A stretch of DNA of 64,000 nt from the NCBI RefSeq assembly GCF_036962685.1, contig NZ_JBALOP010000003.1:117656-181655 (forward strand), written 5' to 3'. The notes below the pieces were generated by a model that was not told where the DNA came from, made no database searches, and saw nothing but the letters and a program-made list of their open reading frames with translations. Each line of letters starts with the position of its first letter. Within the stretch, counting starts at the first letter, position 1. This stretch comes from Ferdinandcohnia sp036962685. Lineage in GTDB: Bacteria; Bacillota; Bacilli; Bacillales; Bacillaceae_L. This document shows, one piece after another, positions 25,061 to 32,117 of the stretch. A program made the translations under genes and the position numbers.

Positions 25061-26419
25061 TTAATGAGAAGCCTCATCGGTAAGGAGAATATTGGCTGTA
25101 GTTCCTTCCCCTTCTATACTGTCGAATTGAATTTTTGCACGAATCGCCTCTGCCAATTCCTTTGCCAGCGAAAGTCCCAATCCGTAGCCACCTGTTTTCC
25201 TTGCTCTTGCCTTATCCACTCGATAAAAACGGTCAAACACCTTTTCCAAATCCTCTTTAGGGATTCCAACTCCCTGATCAATGATTTTAATGGTCGGCCT
25301 TTTTCTTTCCCGGCCGATTACAACTATCACAGGTTTTTCACTGTACTTTAGGGCATTTTCCAAAAGTATATATAAAATTTGCTTAAGCTTTTGTTTATCT
25401 GTTCTTACATCGATTTCTTTCTCCGCAACAACCGAAATTTCACGTTTGTACGCCTCACGAAAAGACCCAACGGACTCTTCGACAAGTTGGATAAGAGGTA
25501 TAGTTTCAATGTGAAGCTTCCACTGTTCATCATGCTTTGCTAGTAGTAGAAGCTGTTGAGTTAATTCACGCATATGGACAGCTTCAGACTGAATCGCATC
25601 CACCGCTTCATGAAAAAGTATTGGGTCAGCTTGTCCTCTTCGTTTTAAAAGGCTAGCATATGAGTCAATTACGGTTAATGGTGTTTTTAACTCATGAGAA
25701 GCATTTGAGACAAAATTCTCCTGTTTCTCATAGTTCACTTCTAATAAATCCATCATTTTATTGAAGGTTTGTCCCATTTCATACAATTCATCTTTTGATT
25801 CCTTTGATAATTCGATTCTTTTATATTGTCCGCTTCTTCGAATTTCTCGCATCGTCTGGGTCATGGTCGTAATTGGCTGAGTAATAACGTTACTTAATAG
25901 CCTTGTTGAAACTAGAACCGGAATGGTTGCAATCAACGTGACAGCAAGTAAAACAAGACTTAATGTTTTTAAGTTAGTTGCTGTCGGCGAGAGGTTTTCA
26001 ATCACCTGAAGCTCCGCTATCTCCCCATTCAACCAAATAATTGGATATGACACGAATGCATGTGGAGCCCCATTAAAATCAATGATTTCTCGTTGTTTCG
26101 TTTTATGATAGGTTGTTGGAAAGTTCTCCAAATCCTGTTGTTCTGGTACGACTGCCTGAGCCACTGTACTTCCATCTGGTCGTACTACTTGCATCATTCC
26201 ATCTATGGGGAGATATGTACGTAGTAAAGCCCCAGCAGATACTGAACTACCTGCTTTAGATATACCGTTCATAGCACGTTCTGCCTCGGCTTCAGTACGA
26301 TCCAATTCACTGTTAAACATCATGTGACTAAATGTAAAATAGGAAGCAATATTGATCAAAACAAGCAAGACGATAAACACAGCAGCCGTGAATAAATTAA
26401 TCTTTTTTCGTAACTTCAT
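25061..26419 (-). CDS. Two-component sensor histidine kinase (YkoH/ArlS type)
   Basis: A 452-residue membrane kinase: helix 1 (about residues 9-31), an extracytoplasmic sensor of about 120 residues, helix 2 (about 152-172), HAMP (about 173-225), HisKA with the phospho-acceptor FVSNASHELKTPLTVIDS near residue 240, then an ATPase domain with N box, DQGVGIPKEDLEKVFDRFYR and GYGLGLSLAKEL. All motifs are intact. Its ATG overlaps the response-regulator stop (ATGA at 26416-26419), so the pair is translationally coupled. The two downstream PepSY genes suggest an envelope-stress or metal-type signal, as yet unknown. Confidence 0.92.
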   Translation of the reverse strand: MKLRKKINLFTAAVFIVLLVLINIASYFTFSHMMFNSELDRTEAEAERAMNGISKAGSSVSAGALLRTYLPIDGMMQVVRPDGSTVAQAVVPEQQDLENFPTTYHKTKQREIIDFNGAPHAFVSYPIIWLNGEIAELQVIENLSPTATNLKTLSLVLLAVTLIATIPVLVSTRLLSNVITQPITTMTQTMREIRRSGQYKRIELSKESKDELYEMGQTFNKMMDLLEVNYEKQENFVSNASHELKTPLTVIDSYASLLKRRGQADPILFHEAVDAIQSEAVHMRELTQQLLLLAKHDEQWKLHIETIPLIQLVEESVGSFREAYKREISVVAEKEIDVRTDKQKLKQILYILLENALKYSEKPVIVVIGRERKRPTIKIIDQGVGIPKEDLEKVFDRFYRVDKARARKTGGYGLGLSLAKELAEAIRAKIQFDSIEGEGTTANILLTDEASH

Positions 26420-27126
26420 TTCGTTTCCTTCATCACATAGCCTACACCACGTACTGTGTGGATCAATGGCAGGTCATATGGCTTATCCATTTTATTTCGT
26501 AAATATCGGATATACACATCAACTATATTTGTGTCACCGTAGTAGTCATAGCCCCAAACTGCATTTAATAATTGCTCCCTATTTAACACCTGGCGTGGAT
26601 GTTTCATTAAATAAGCAAGTAAATCGAATTCACGAGGCGTCAATTCAATCGGATCATTATTACGTATTACTTCATAAGTACTTTCATTAAGTTTTAGGTC
26701 CCCTATACTTAACCAGTCATTAACTTGGTCTTCTCCAGATGTTCCCTGATTACGATTGTTGCGAAGTGCAACTCGGATACGTGCCAGCAATTCTTCAATT
26801 TGAAAAGGCTTTGTCACATAATCATTTGCTCCTAAGTCAAGGCCAGACACCTTGTCCTCGACAGAGTCTTTTGCAGTTAAAAGAATGACCGGTGTTGTTG
26901 CATTTGCTGCGCGAATCCGCCTTAGTACCTCAATTCCGCTGATGCCCGGTAACATGACATCTAGTAAAACTAATTCCCATGTTTCATCTAAGAACTTTTC
27001 CAGCCCTGAATTCCCATCGTATGCTTTTCCAGTTTCATAACCTTCATATGTCAATTCTAGCTCCAATACCCGTGCAATCTTCTCTTCGTCTTCCACAATT
27101 AAAATACGTTGTTTCTGCATCTCCAC
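26416..27126 (-). CDS. OmpR-family response regulator (YkoG/ArlR type)
   Basis: A 236-residue regulator: receiver domain (residues 5-118) with the acidic pair EDE, phospho-acceptor in LVLLDVMLPG (Asp near 55), the LLTAKD switch Thr and KPF Lys, then an OmpR-type winged helix (residues 135-232) ending HTVRGVGYVMK. Starts at GTG 27126 or ATG 27120 are both possible; the ribosome site is not decisive. Overlaps its kinase by four bases. It probably activates the adjacent PepSY genes. Confidence 0.93.
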   Translation of the reverse strand: MEMQKQRILIVEDEEKIARVLELELTYEGYETGKAYDGNSGLEKFLDETWELVLLDVMLPGISGIEVLRRIRAANATTPVILLTAKDSVEDKVSGLDLGANDYVTKPFQIEELLARIRVALRNNRNQGTSGEDQVNDWLSIGDLKLNESTYEVIRNNDPIELTPREFDLLAYLMKHPRQVLNREQLLNAVWGYDYYGDTNIVDVYIRYLRNKMDKPYDLPLIHTVRGVGYVMKETK

Positions 27127-27204
27127 CCAGCCCTCATTTCTATATATAAATCTAGTTATTGCTCGCTATCACCATTTTACCCTAATACTGGTATCTCCTA
27201 CACT

Positions 27205-27257
27205 AAAAGAAAAGTACCAATCATCACAGTTCTTTTTATCTATGGTGATTGGTACTT
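27205..27257 (-). terminator. Terminator of the 39-aa acidic peptide gene
   Basis: AAGTACCAATCA/TGATTGGTACTT stem with a T-rich tail on the minus strand. Confidence 0.75.
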
Positions 27258-27266
27258 CATAAGAAT

Positions 27267-27386
27267 CTATTCTTCTTCAATTTCTTCCTCTTCAGATCTT
27301 GGTCTTCTTCCCCAAAAGAATTCCCACGCATCCATTCGTTGAACTTCCTGCTCTTCACGTGATTCCTGTTCTTTGTTATCGGCCAA
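27267..27386 (-). CDS. Small charged protein (39 aa), unknown
   Basis: A TTG six bases after GGAGGTG opens 39 codons. The product is highly charged, with a helical acidic head (ADNKEQESREEQE), a WEFFWGRRPR core and an acidic tail. It has its own terminator, which supports a real gene. Not recognised; the best evidence is the very strong ribosome site. Confidence 0.6.
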   Translation of the reverse strand: MADNKEQESREEQEVQRMDAWEFFWGRRPRSEEEEIEEE

Positions 27387-27544
27387 AACCGACACCTCCC
27401 AAATTAATTATCGTTTATATCCTATTCAAGTAGCTGACTTTTCGTTTAGGGAATTTGCCCATATACACTGAAAAATTCGTGATGGAAGTGTACACATAAA
27501 CCATGTATACTTAAGATGTAAAAATTTTGAAGAGGTGATTGAAG

Positions 27545-27748
27545 ATGGCTAAATCAAACGCTAGGAAAACGCGCGAGAGGCTTGTTCGAGAAGGAAAGAG
27601 AAATCCGGAAAACGGGAGAAGCCCATTTGCATTAACGGATATGCAAACAAGAATGACAAAAACGAAAAAGGATCACTTATACCGTACGAAACATAAGAAC
27701 CAATCATTCGAAGGTGGAAATGATGGTTCTTTTTGTTTTTGTGGATGA
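27545..27748 (+). CDS. Small basic protein, YqkK-like (67 aa)
   Basis: A 67-residue basic protein beginning AKSNARKTRERLVREGKRNP, with repeated KTKK and KHKN motifs and a C-terminal NDGSFCFCG. The start ATG at 27545 has AGAGGTGA six bases before it. The highly basic head suggests nucleic-acid or ribosome contact. It looks like the YqkK-type small proteins of Bacillus, from memory only. Divergent from the 39-aa gene. Confidence 0.65.
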   Translation: MAKSNARKTRERLVREGKRNPENGRSPFALTDMQTRMTKTKKDHLYRTKHKNQSFEGGNDGSFCFCG

Positions 27749-27774
27749 TTTTTCATAACCCGTTTTTTACCTAA

Positions 27775-27809
27775 TAAAAAACACTGACACCAAAGTATCA
27801 GCATTTTTC
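27775..27809. terminator. Terminator between convergent genes
   Basis: AAAAACACTGACAC/GTATCAGCATTTTT imperfect stem with A- and T-runs on both sides. Confidence 0.7.
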
Positions 27810-27816
27810 TTCAACT

Positions 27817-29043
27817 CTATGATAAAATTCGTTTTTCTCCTTCAATTTCCTGGATTGGAGCGATATTTTGGGAGAATTCCATCGTTCCGATATACTCCCC
27901 TGCCTCATCCCGTACGGCAAAGTATCGGATATACACGTATTTACCTTTTACTTTGATCCAGAAATCTTCTGTATCTTTTTTACCTGATTTGAAATCTTCG
28001 AGTAATTCTTCGACCACGTGAACACTTCTTGGTGGGTGACAGTTTTGAACCGTTCTCCCAATAACTGCTTTTGTCCTTGCAAAAATACGCTCTTTTCCCT
28101 TGCTGAAATAACGGACGACATCATCCTTATCAATAAACGTAATATCAACTGGCAAGTGATTTAAAAGTAATTCAAGTTGTTTTAAGGATAAGATACCTGT
28201 CTCCATCTTAATAAACCCTTTAGTTGAAATTTGTTCATCACCGATTACATTTCGCTCAGGTTTCCAATCTTCAGGTGAAATCAAACAAAATCCAATTTCA
28301 TCACTCTCACGGGCAATTTTCAGCCATTCGTCTTCTGTTAGATTATTCATTGACATTGGGAAGAGAATATTTTCCTCTCGATAGATCATTTCATCAACTT
28401 GATCAACAACAAAAGTAATAACCTCTATAACAGCCTGTTTATCTCCATCATAATCAGTAAGCAAACGTTTTGCATCTTTTATCGCATCAACAATAAAATC
28501 ATCAATTTTCCACATCATATTTGTTGGTCCATAAATTCCGTACTGCTCTAAATATGGAAACAGGAGCTGTTCTTTTCGTTCATAATGCTTTCTGATATCC
28601 AGTAAAAGATTACAATCCTCAAGTAATTTCAGTCGATTTTCATGATGATCATCCACTTCAAATAACTCCAAATGTTTTTTTACTTTACCGTTTACTAGCT
28701 TTTCAAGTTCCCTATTTTCAAGCTTAAATGTATGCACGGGGTGCCCAGGTTGCTCTTCTGGATGACTAGCCAGAGTTTCTTCAATTAAATCTTTAAAAAT
28801 CTCCCGATGCTGTAAACAAATTTCTGTTGCGTCACCTGCTGGGATGTTCTCTTCTTCCACCAATACTTGCTGTAGTCTGGAGATTTCTCCTATCGTAATA
28901 TAACCAACTTTATTTGCTAAATGGGATTTAATCTCTTCTACTGATTTCCCATTATGTAAATCCTTAAAGCTTTGTTTTATGATGGCTTCTCTCTCAATAT
29001 CACTCATTTTATTTTGTTCTCGGTTATTAATAAGTTCACTCAC
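27817..29043 (-). CDS. DUF438-hemerythrin-PAS protein
   Basis: A 408-residue cytosolic protein of three parts: a DUF438 helical domain (about 1-75), a hemerythrin-like HHE domain (about 80-240) with His/Glu ligands in HREIF, HPVHTF, DDHHENR, HYERKEQLLFPYLE and EENILFP, and a PAS domain (about 275-395). Such proteins are thought to bind a di-iron centre and sense or scavenge O2 or NO. AAAGGAG eight bases ahead of the GTG at 29043 fixes the start; the frame opens at 29061. An Fnr-like box 63 bp upstream suggests oxygen-limited expression. Domain call is firm, role is inferred. Confidence 0.85.
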   Translation of the reverse strand: MSELINNREQNKMSDIEREAIIKQSFKDLHNGKSVEEIKSHLANKVGYITIGEISRLQQVLVEEENIPAGDATEICLQHREIFKDLIEETLASHPEEQPGHPVHTFKLENRELEKLVNGKVKKHLELFEVDDHHENRLKLLEDCNLLLDIRKHYERKEQLLFPYLEQYGIYGPTNMMWKIDDFIVDAIKDAKRLLTDYDGDKQAVIEVITFVVDQVDEMIYREENILFPMSMNNLTEDEWLKIARESDEIGFCLISPEDWKPERNVIGDEQISTKGFIKMETGILSLKQLELLLNHLPVDITFIDKDDVVRYFSKGKERIFARTKAVIGRTVQNCHPPRSVHVVEELLEDFKSGKKDTEDFWIKVKGKYVYIRYFAVRDEAGEYIGTMEFSQNIAPIQEIEGEKRILS

Positions 29044-29105
29044 GTAAATTTCTCCTTTCAAACTATGCTGTTATGATGAAATTAACATAGATTGAGGAAA
29101 AGGTT

Positions 29106-29121
29106 CGTGATACGAATCACA
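29106..29121 (-). promoter_or_regulatory. Candidate Fnr box upstream of the hemerythrin-PAS gene
   Basis: On the minus strand TGTGATTCGTATCACG fits the Bacillus Fnr consensus TGTGA-N6-TCACA at 9 of 10 specified bases. A TATGTT -10-like box lies at 29084-29089, giving a centre near -37 to -41, compatible with an activator position. Confidence 0.55.
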
Positions 29122-29150
29122 TAAAAAAAGAAAGACTCACATATTGTGAG
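29122..29150 (-). terminator. Terminator of the HesB-like gene
   Basis: GGCTCAC/GTGAGTC stem followed by TTTCTTTTTTT on the minus strand, at the stop of the 29152-29448 gene. Confidence 0.8.
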
Positions 29151-29151
29151 C

Positions 29152-29448
29152 CTACGGTTTTGGATATTGGTACTCTAATTCATCTTTATCTGGATTATAG
29201 TCGACGATGAGGTTATGGCCATTGAAGAACCAGATGTCATCCTCTTCTACATAAAACTCGATATCATCAATCTTATGACTTGTGTGAATTTGGATGGGTT
29301 CGTCATGTGTTGAAAAGGCGAGTGAATACTTTTCTTGTACGGGGCTAGTTCCGTAAAACATCGGATAGAATCGAACCGTATCTCCTGTTTTTACACTTAT
29401 ATCTTCTTTAAACCATTTTAATGCTGCGTCGCTTATTGTCATTTCCAT
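29152..29448 (-). CDS. HesB/IscA-like protein without cysteines (YneR type)
   Basis: A 98-residue protein with the HesB fold pattern (MTISDAALKWFKEDI..., VRFYPMFYGTSPVQEKYSLAF, FYVEEDDIWFFNGHNLIVDY), but it lacks the three cysteines that A-type Fe-S carriers use. It is therefore like B. subtilis YneR, a HesB relative that cannot bind a cluster in the usual way. Its role is unknown. It starts ATG at 29448, nine bases after GGAGG. Confidence 0.82.
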   Translation of the reverse strand: MEMTISDAALKWFKEDISVKTGDTVRFYPMFYGTSPVQEKYSLAFSTHDEPIQIHTSHKIDDIEFYVEEDDIWFFNGHNLIVDYNPDKDELEYQYPKP

Positions 29449-29577
29449 ATGTATGAACCTCCCTGGGCGTCCTTCTGATATTGTACGCGAAAATTTTGGA
29501 CTTTATTAACTCAATACTACTAAAGTTTTCGTGAATAAGATACCAACTAATTTGTGAAATGTTTCTCAAACTCAATT

Positions 29578-29618
29578 AAAAAATGCACGCAATCTGAAGA
29601 CTGCGTGCATTTTTTTTA
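29578..29618. terminator. Terminator of the cstA unit
   Basis: AAAATGCACGCA/TGCGTGCATTTTTTTT, 12-bp stem; follows the 49-aa gene on the minus strand. Confidence 0.9.
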
Positions 29619-29623
29619 TCAAC

Positions 29624-29773
29624 TTATAAGAGGACGAAGGCAATTGTGGCTCCAACGATAATACCCACGCTCACGATCTTTCCCCAAACGGGAACTTTGT
29701 CATTGCTATTTTGATTGACCTTCTGCTCCTTGGCTTCTACTACCTTTCGATATTCAGGACTGCAGCATCCCAT
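29624..29773 (-). CDS. Tiny membrane protein coupled to cstA (49 aa)
   Basis: 49 codons beginning MGCCSPEYRKVVEAKEQK and ending in one hydrophobic helix (WGKIVSVGIIVGATIAFVLL). Its ATG overlaps the cstA stop by one base (TGATG at 29771-29775), so it is almost certainly translated by re-initiation with the transporter, and a strong terminator follows. A small partner is also known beside E. coli CstA-family carriers (YbdD/YjiX), but this sequence differs from what I recall of those. The adjacent CysCys near the N-terminus is notable. It may be a stabilising or regulatory subunit. Confidence 0.75.
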   Translation of the reverse strand: MGCCSPEYRKVVEAKEQKVNQNSNDKVPVWGKIVSVGIIVGATIAFVLL

Positions 29774-31224
29774 CAGGATACCTTCTTATAGGAAGAAATA
29801 TCTACTTCCAAAGGAAGATTTGCTGCTCGTGCTTTATTTGCTTGACGGAAGAATAACACTAGTAACAAGGCAGTTCCACAAAATCCACCGTACCATGCAA
29901 TATCCATCGGTAATCGGAAACCGATTTGAGCATTCAAGATATACGTGATTACCAAGCATAGCATGAAAGTTCCTGGAACTAGTGAAATCCAGTAATTCTT
30001 TTTCGCGATGTATAGATACATAGCACCTACGAATAAGGCAATAACAGCTGTTGCTTGGTTCGCCCAGCTAAAGTATCTCCAAAGTATGTTGAAATCGATT
30101 TGAGTAAGAACAATTGAGATAGCGAATAATGGGACAGCAATCCATAGACGACTTGGCATTGACTTTTGAGCCATTTTTAAATAATCAGCAATAATCATAC
30201 GTGCACTACGGAATGCAGTATCACCGGAAGTGATTGGTAATACGATAACTCCTAATACTGCAAGTGTTCCACCGATAGCACCAAGCATCATCGTAGAGAC
30301 TTCACTAACGATAGCTCCTGGTCCACCAGCCTTAAGAAGTTCTTGTAAGCCACCGTAGCCATCAAATAAGCTCATTGCTGCTGCTGCCCAGATCATTGCG
30401 ATGATACCTTCAGCAATCATCATACCGTAGAAAATTTTACGTCCTTGGCTTTCTTTTTGTGTAGTACGTGAAATGATAGGTGTTTGAGTTGCATGGAATC
30501 CAGACAAAGCACCACAAGTGATCGTAAAGAATAATAATGGGAATATTGATAATCCATCAGGATGGAAATTTGTTAATGAAAGTTCTGGAATTGGTGCACC
30601 TTTAACGATTAATCCACCTCCAACCCCAACAGCACTGATTAAAAGAACTGCTCCAAAGTATGGATATAGACGACCGATAATTTTATCAACTGGTAGTAAA
30701 GTAGCTAAGATGTAGTAGATGAAAATAACCGCGATTAAAATTCCGATAGCCACTTTTCCGTTCATTAATAAATATAAGAGGTCCGCTGGAGTTACAACGA
30801 AAACAGTTCCAACTAATAGTAAAAGCAAAACAGCAAAAGCATTAACTACGTGTTTCATTGCTTTCCCTAAAAACTTTGTTGCAAGCTCTGGTAAGTGAGC
30901 TCCTTTGTTTCGAATCGAAATCATTCCAGTTAAATAGTCATGAACCGCTCCAGCGAATATACATCCAACAACGATCCAAATGAAAGCGACCGGTCCGTAA
31001 AGCGCCCCCATGATTGGGCCGAATACAGGTCCAGTACCCGCTATATTTAACAGCTGAATTAATGAATTTTTCTTTGTACTCATTGGGATATAGTCTACAC
31101 CGTCAGCATCTACATAAGCTGGAGTAGCGCGTTCTTCCTTCACACCGAATACTTTTTCAATGTATTTACCATACGTAAAGTATCCGACGACTAACAAAAC
31201 TATACTCACTAAAAATGTAATCAT
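29773..31224 (-). CDS. cstA: CstA-family carbon-starvation / pyruvate carrier
   Basis: A 483-residue polytopic protein of the CstA family (peptide/pyruvate carriers): FGPIMGALYGPVAFIWIVVG near residue 70, IISRTTQKESQGRK near residue 250, and LPITSGDTAFRSARMI near residue 330. It is shorter than E. coli CstA (about 700) and lacks the long C-terminal extension. The gene is followed by a coupled 49-aa protein and preceded by a LytS/LytTR pair, the same association as E. coli BtsS/BtsR with the pyruvate carrier BtsT, and lies beside the lactate operon. A cre site overlaps its presumed transcription start. Confidence 0.88.
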   Translation of the reverse strand: MITFLVSIVLLVVGYFTYGKYIEKVFGVKEERATPAYVDADGVDYIPMSTKKNSLIQLLNIAGTGPVFGPIMGALYGPVAFIWIVVGCIFAGAVHDYLTGMISIRNKGAHLPELATKFLGKAMKHVVNAFAVLLLLLVGTVFVVTPADLLYLLMNGKVAIGILIAVIFIYYILATLLPVDKIIGRLYPYFGAVLLISAVGVGGGLIVKGAPIPELSLTNFHPDGLSIFPLLFFTITCGALSGFHATQTPIISRTTQKESQGRKIFYGMMIAEGIIAMIWAAAAMSLFDGYGGLQELLKAGGPGAIVSEVSTMMLGAIGGTLAVLGVIVLPITSGDTAFRSARMIIADYLKMAQKSMPSRLWIAVPLFAISIVLTQIDFNILWRYFSWANQATAVIALFVGAMYLYIAKKNYWISLVPGTFMLCLVITYILNAQIGFRLPMDIAWYGGFCGTALLLVLFFRQANKARAANLPLEVDISSYKKVS

Positions 31225-31258
31225 CTTATTTCCCCCTTTTTTTCCTTTATTAAAAATA

Positions 31259-31281
31259 TGAATGCGTTTACATTCATTATA
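31259..31281 (-). promoter_or_regulatory. cstA promoter: -10 box with overlapping cre site
   Basis: TGAATGCGTTTACA (31259-31272) matches cre consensus TGWNANCGNTTWCA at 13 of 14 positions. Upstream on the minus strand is a perfect TATAAT (31281-31276) with no good -35, as expected when an activator is needed. CcpA bound here would block initiation when glucose is present. Two similar direct repeats, TAGAAGGTTA (31299) and TAAAAGGTAG (31315), lie upstream and could bind the LytTR regulator. Confidence 0.65.
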
Positions 31282-31384
31282 GTAGATAAATAGAGTTCTA
31301 GAAGGTTATAAGATTAAAAGGTAGCAATTTGACGATAACGTGTCAATTTTGTGAACTAAAACGCAAAATTTCTACCTTTCATTT

Positions 31385-32116
31385 TTAGATTTCCAATTCA
31401 GCTCTTAACGCTTTTACATAATTTCTACTTACTGAAAGCTGTTCTTCCCTTCCTTCGATTTCTAATTGATAAGCACCGTTAAACCACGGGGTAAGTCTTG
31501 TGACATATTTTAAATTAACGAGGAAGCTTTTATGAATCCGGAAGAAACCGAATGATTCGAGCCTGCTTTCCAAATCTTTAAGTTGTGTTTTTGAGTCATA
31601 CTCCCCCAATTGTGTCACAAGCTTTGTAAGCTTTTCATCTCTCACAATATATAAAATGTCCATTGGATCAAGATAGATAATCTCACCGCTTGAATCAACG
31701 GCCAATTTCCCCGTATGTTTACCTTTTTCCTTTTCCTCCGGTGTATGAAGGTGTTTTACAATTCGCTTGACCGTTTCCTCAAGTTGGTCTTCATCAAAGG
31801 GTTTTAATAAGTAGTCGATCGCATTAAAACGAAATGCTTCCACAGCAAACTCCGGGTAGGCCGTTGCAAACACAATCAGTGGCTGCTTTTTCAATTCCAA
31901 CAGGGCTTTTGCAGCGTCCATCCCATTAACCTTAGGCATTTCAACATCTAAAAAGACAACATCTGGTTGGAGTTGGATTGCCTTTAAAATCGCAGACTCA
32001 CCTGAATCAGCTTCTCCAACTATTTGAATGGTTGGATTGGTCTCCAATAGATGAGATAGTTCATCACGACTATATAGTTCATCATCGACAATAAGGGTTT
32101 TGATTTTTGCTTCCAT
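31385..32116 (-). CDS. LytTR-family response regulator
   Basis: A 243-residue regulator: receiver domain (1-120) with DDE, phospho-acceptor in DVVFLDVEMPKVNG (Asp near 57) and KPF, then a LytTR DNA-binding domain (about 140-240) with the FFRIHKSFLVNLKYV and QLSVSRNYVKALR segments. The frame runs to 32176, but GGAGG before the ATG at 32116 sets the start, one base past the kinase stop. Paired with the LytS-like kinase and positioned directly upstream of cstA, it probably activates cstA in response to pyruvate or similar, as LytTR systems do elsewhere. Confidence 0.9.
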   Translation of the reverse strand: MEAKIKTLIVDDELYSRDELSHLLETNPTIQIVGEADSGESAILKAIQLQPDVVFLDVEMPKVNGMDAAKALLELKKQPLIVFATAYPEFAVEAFRFNAIDYLLKPFDEDQLEETVKRIVKHLHTPEEKEKGKHTGKLAVDSSGEIIYLDPMDILYIVRDEKLTKLVTQLGEYDSKTQLKDLESRLESFGFFRIHKSFLVNLKYVTRLTPWFNGAYQLEIEGREEQLSVSRNYVKALRAELEI

Positions 32117-32117
32117 T

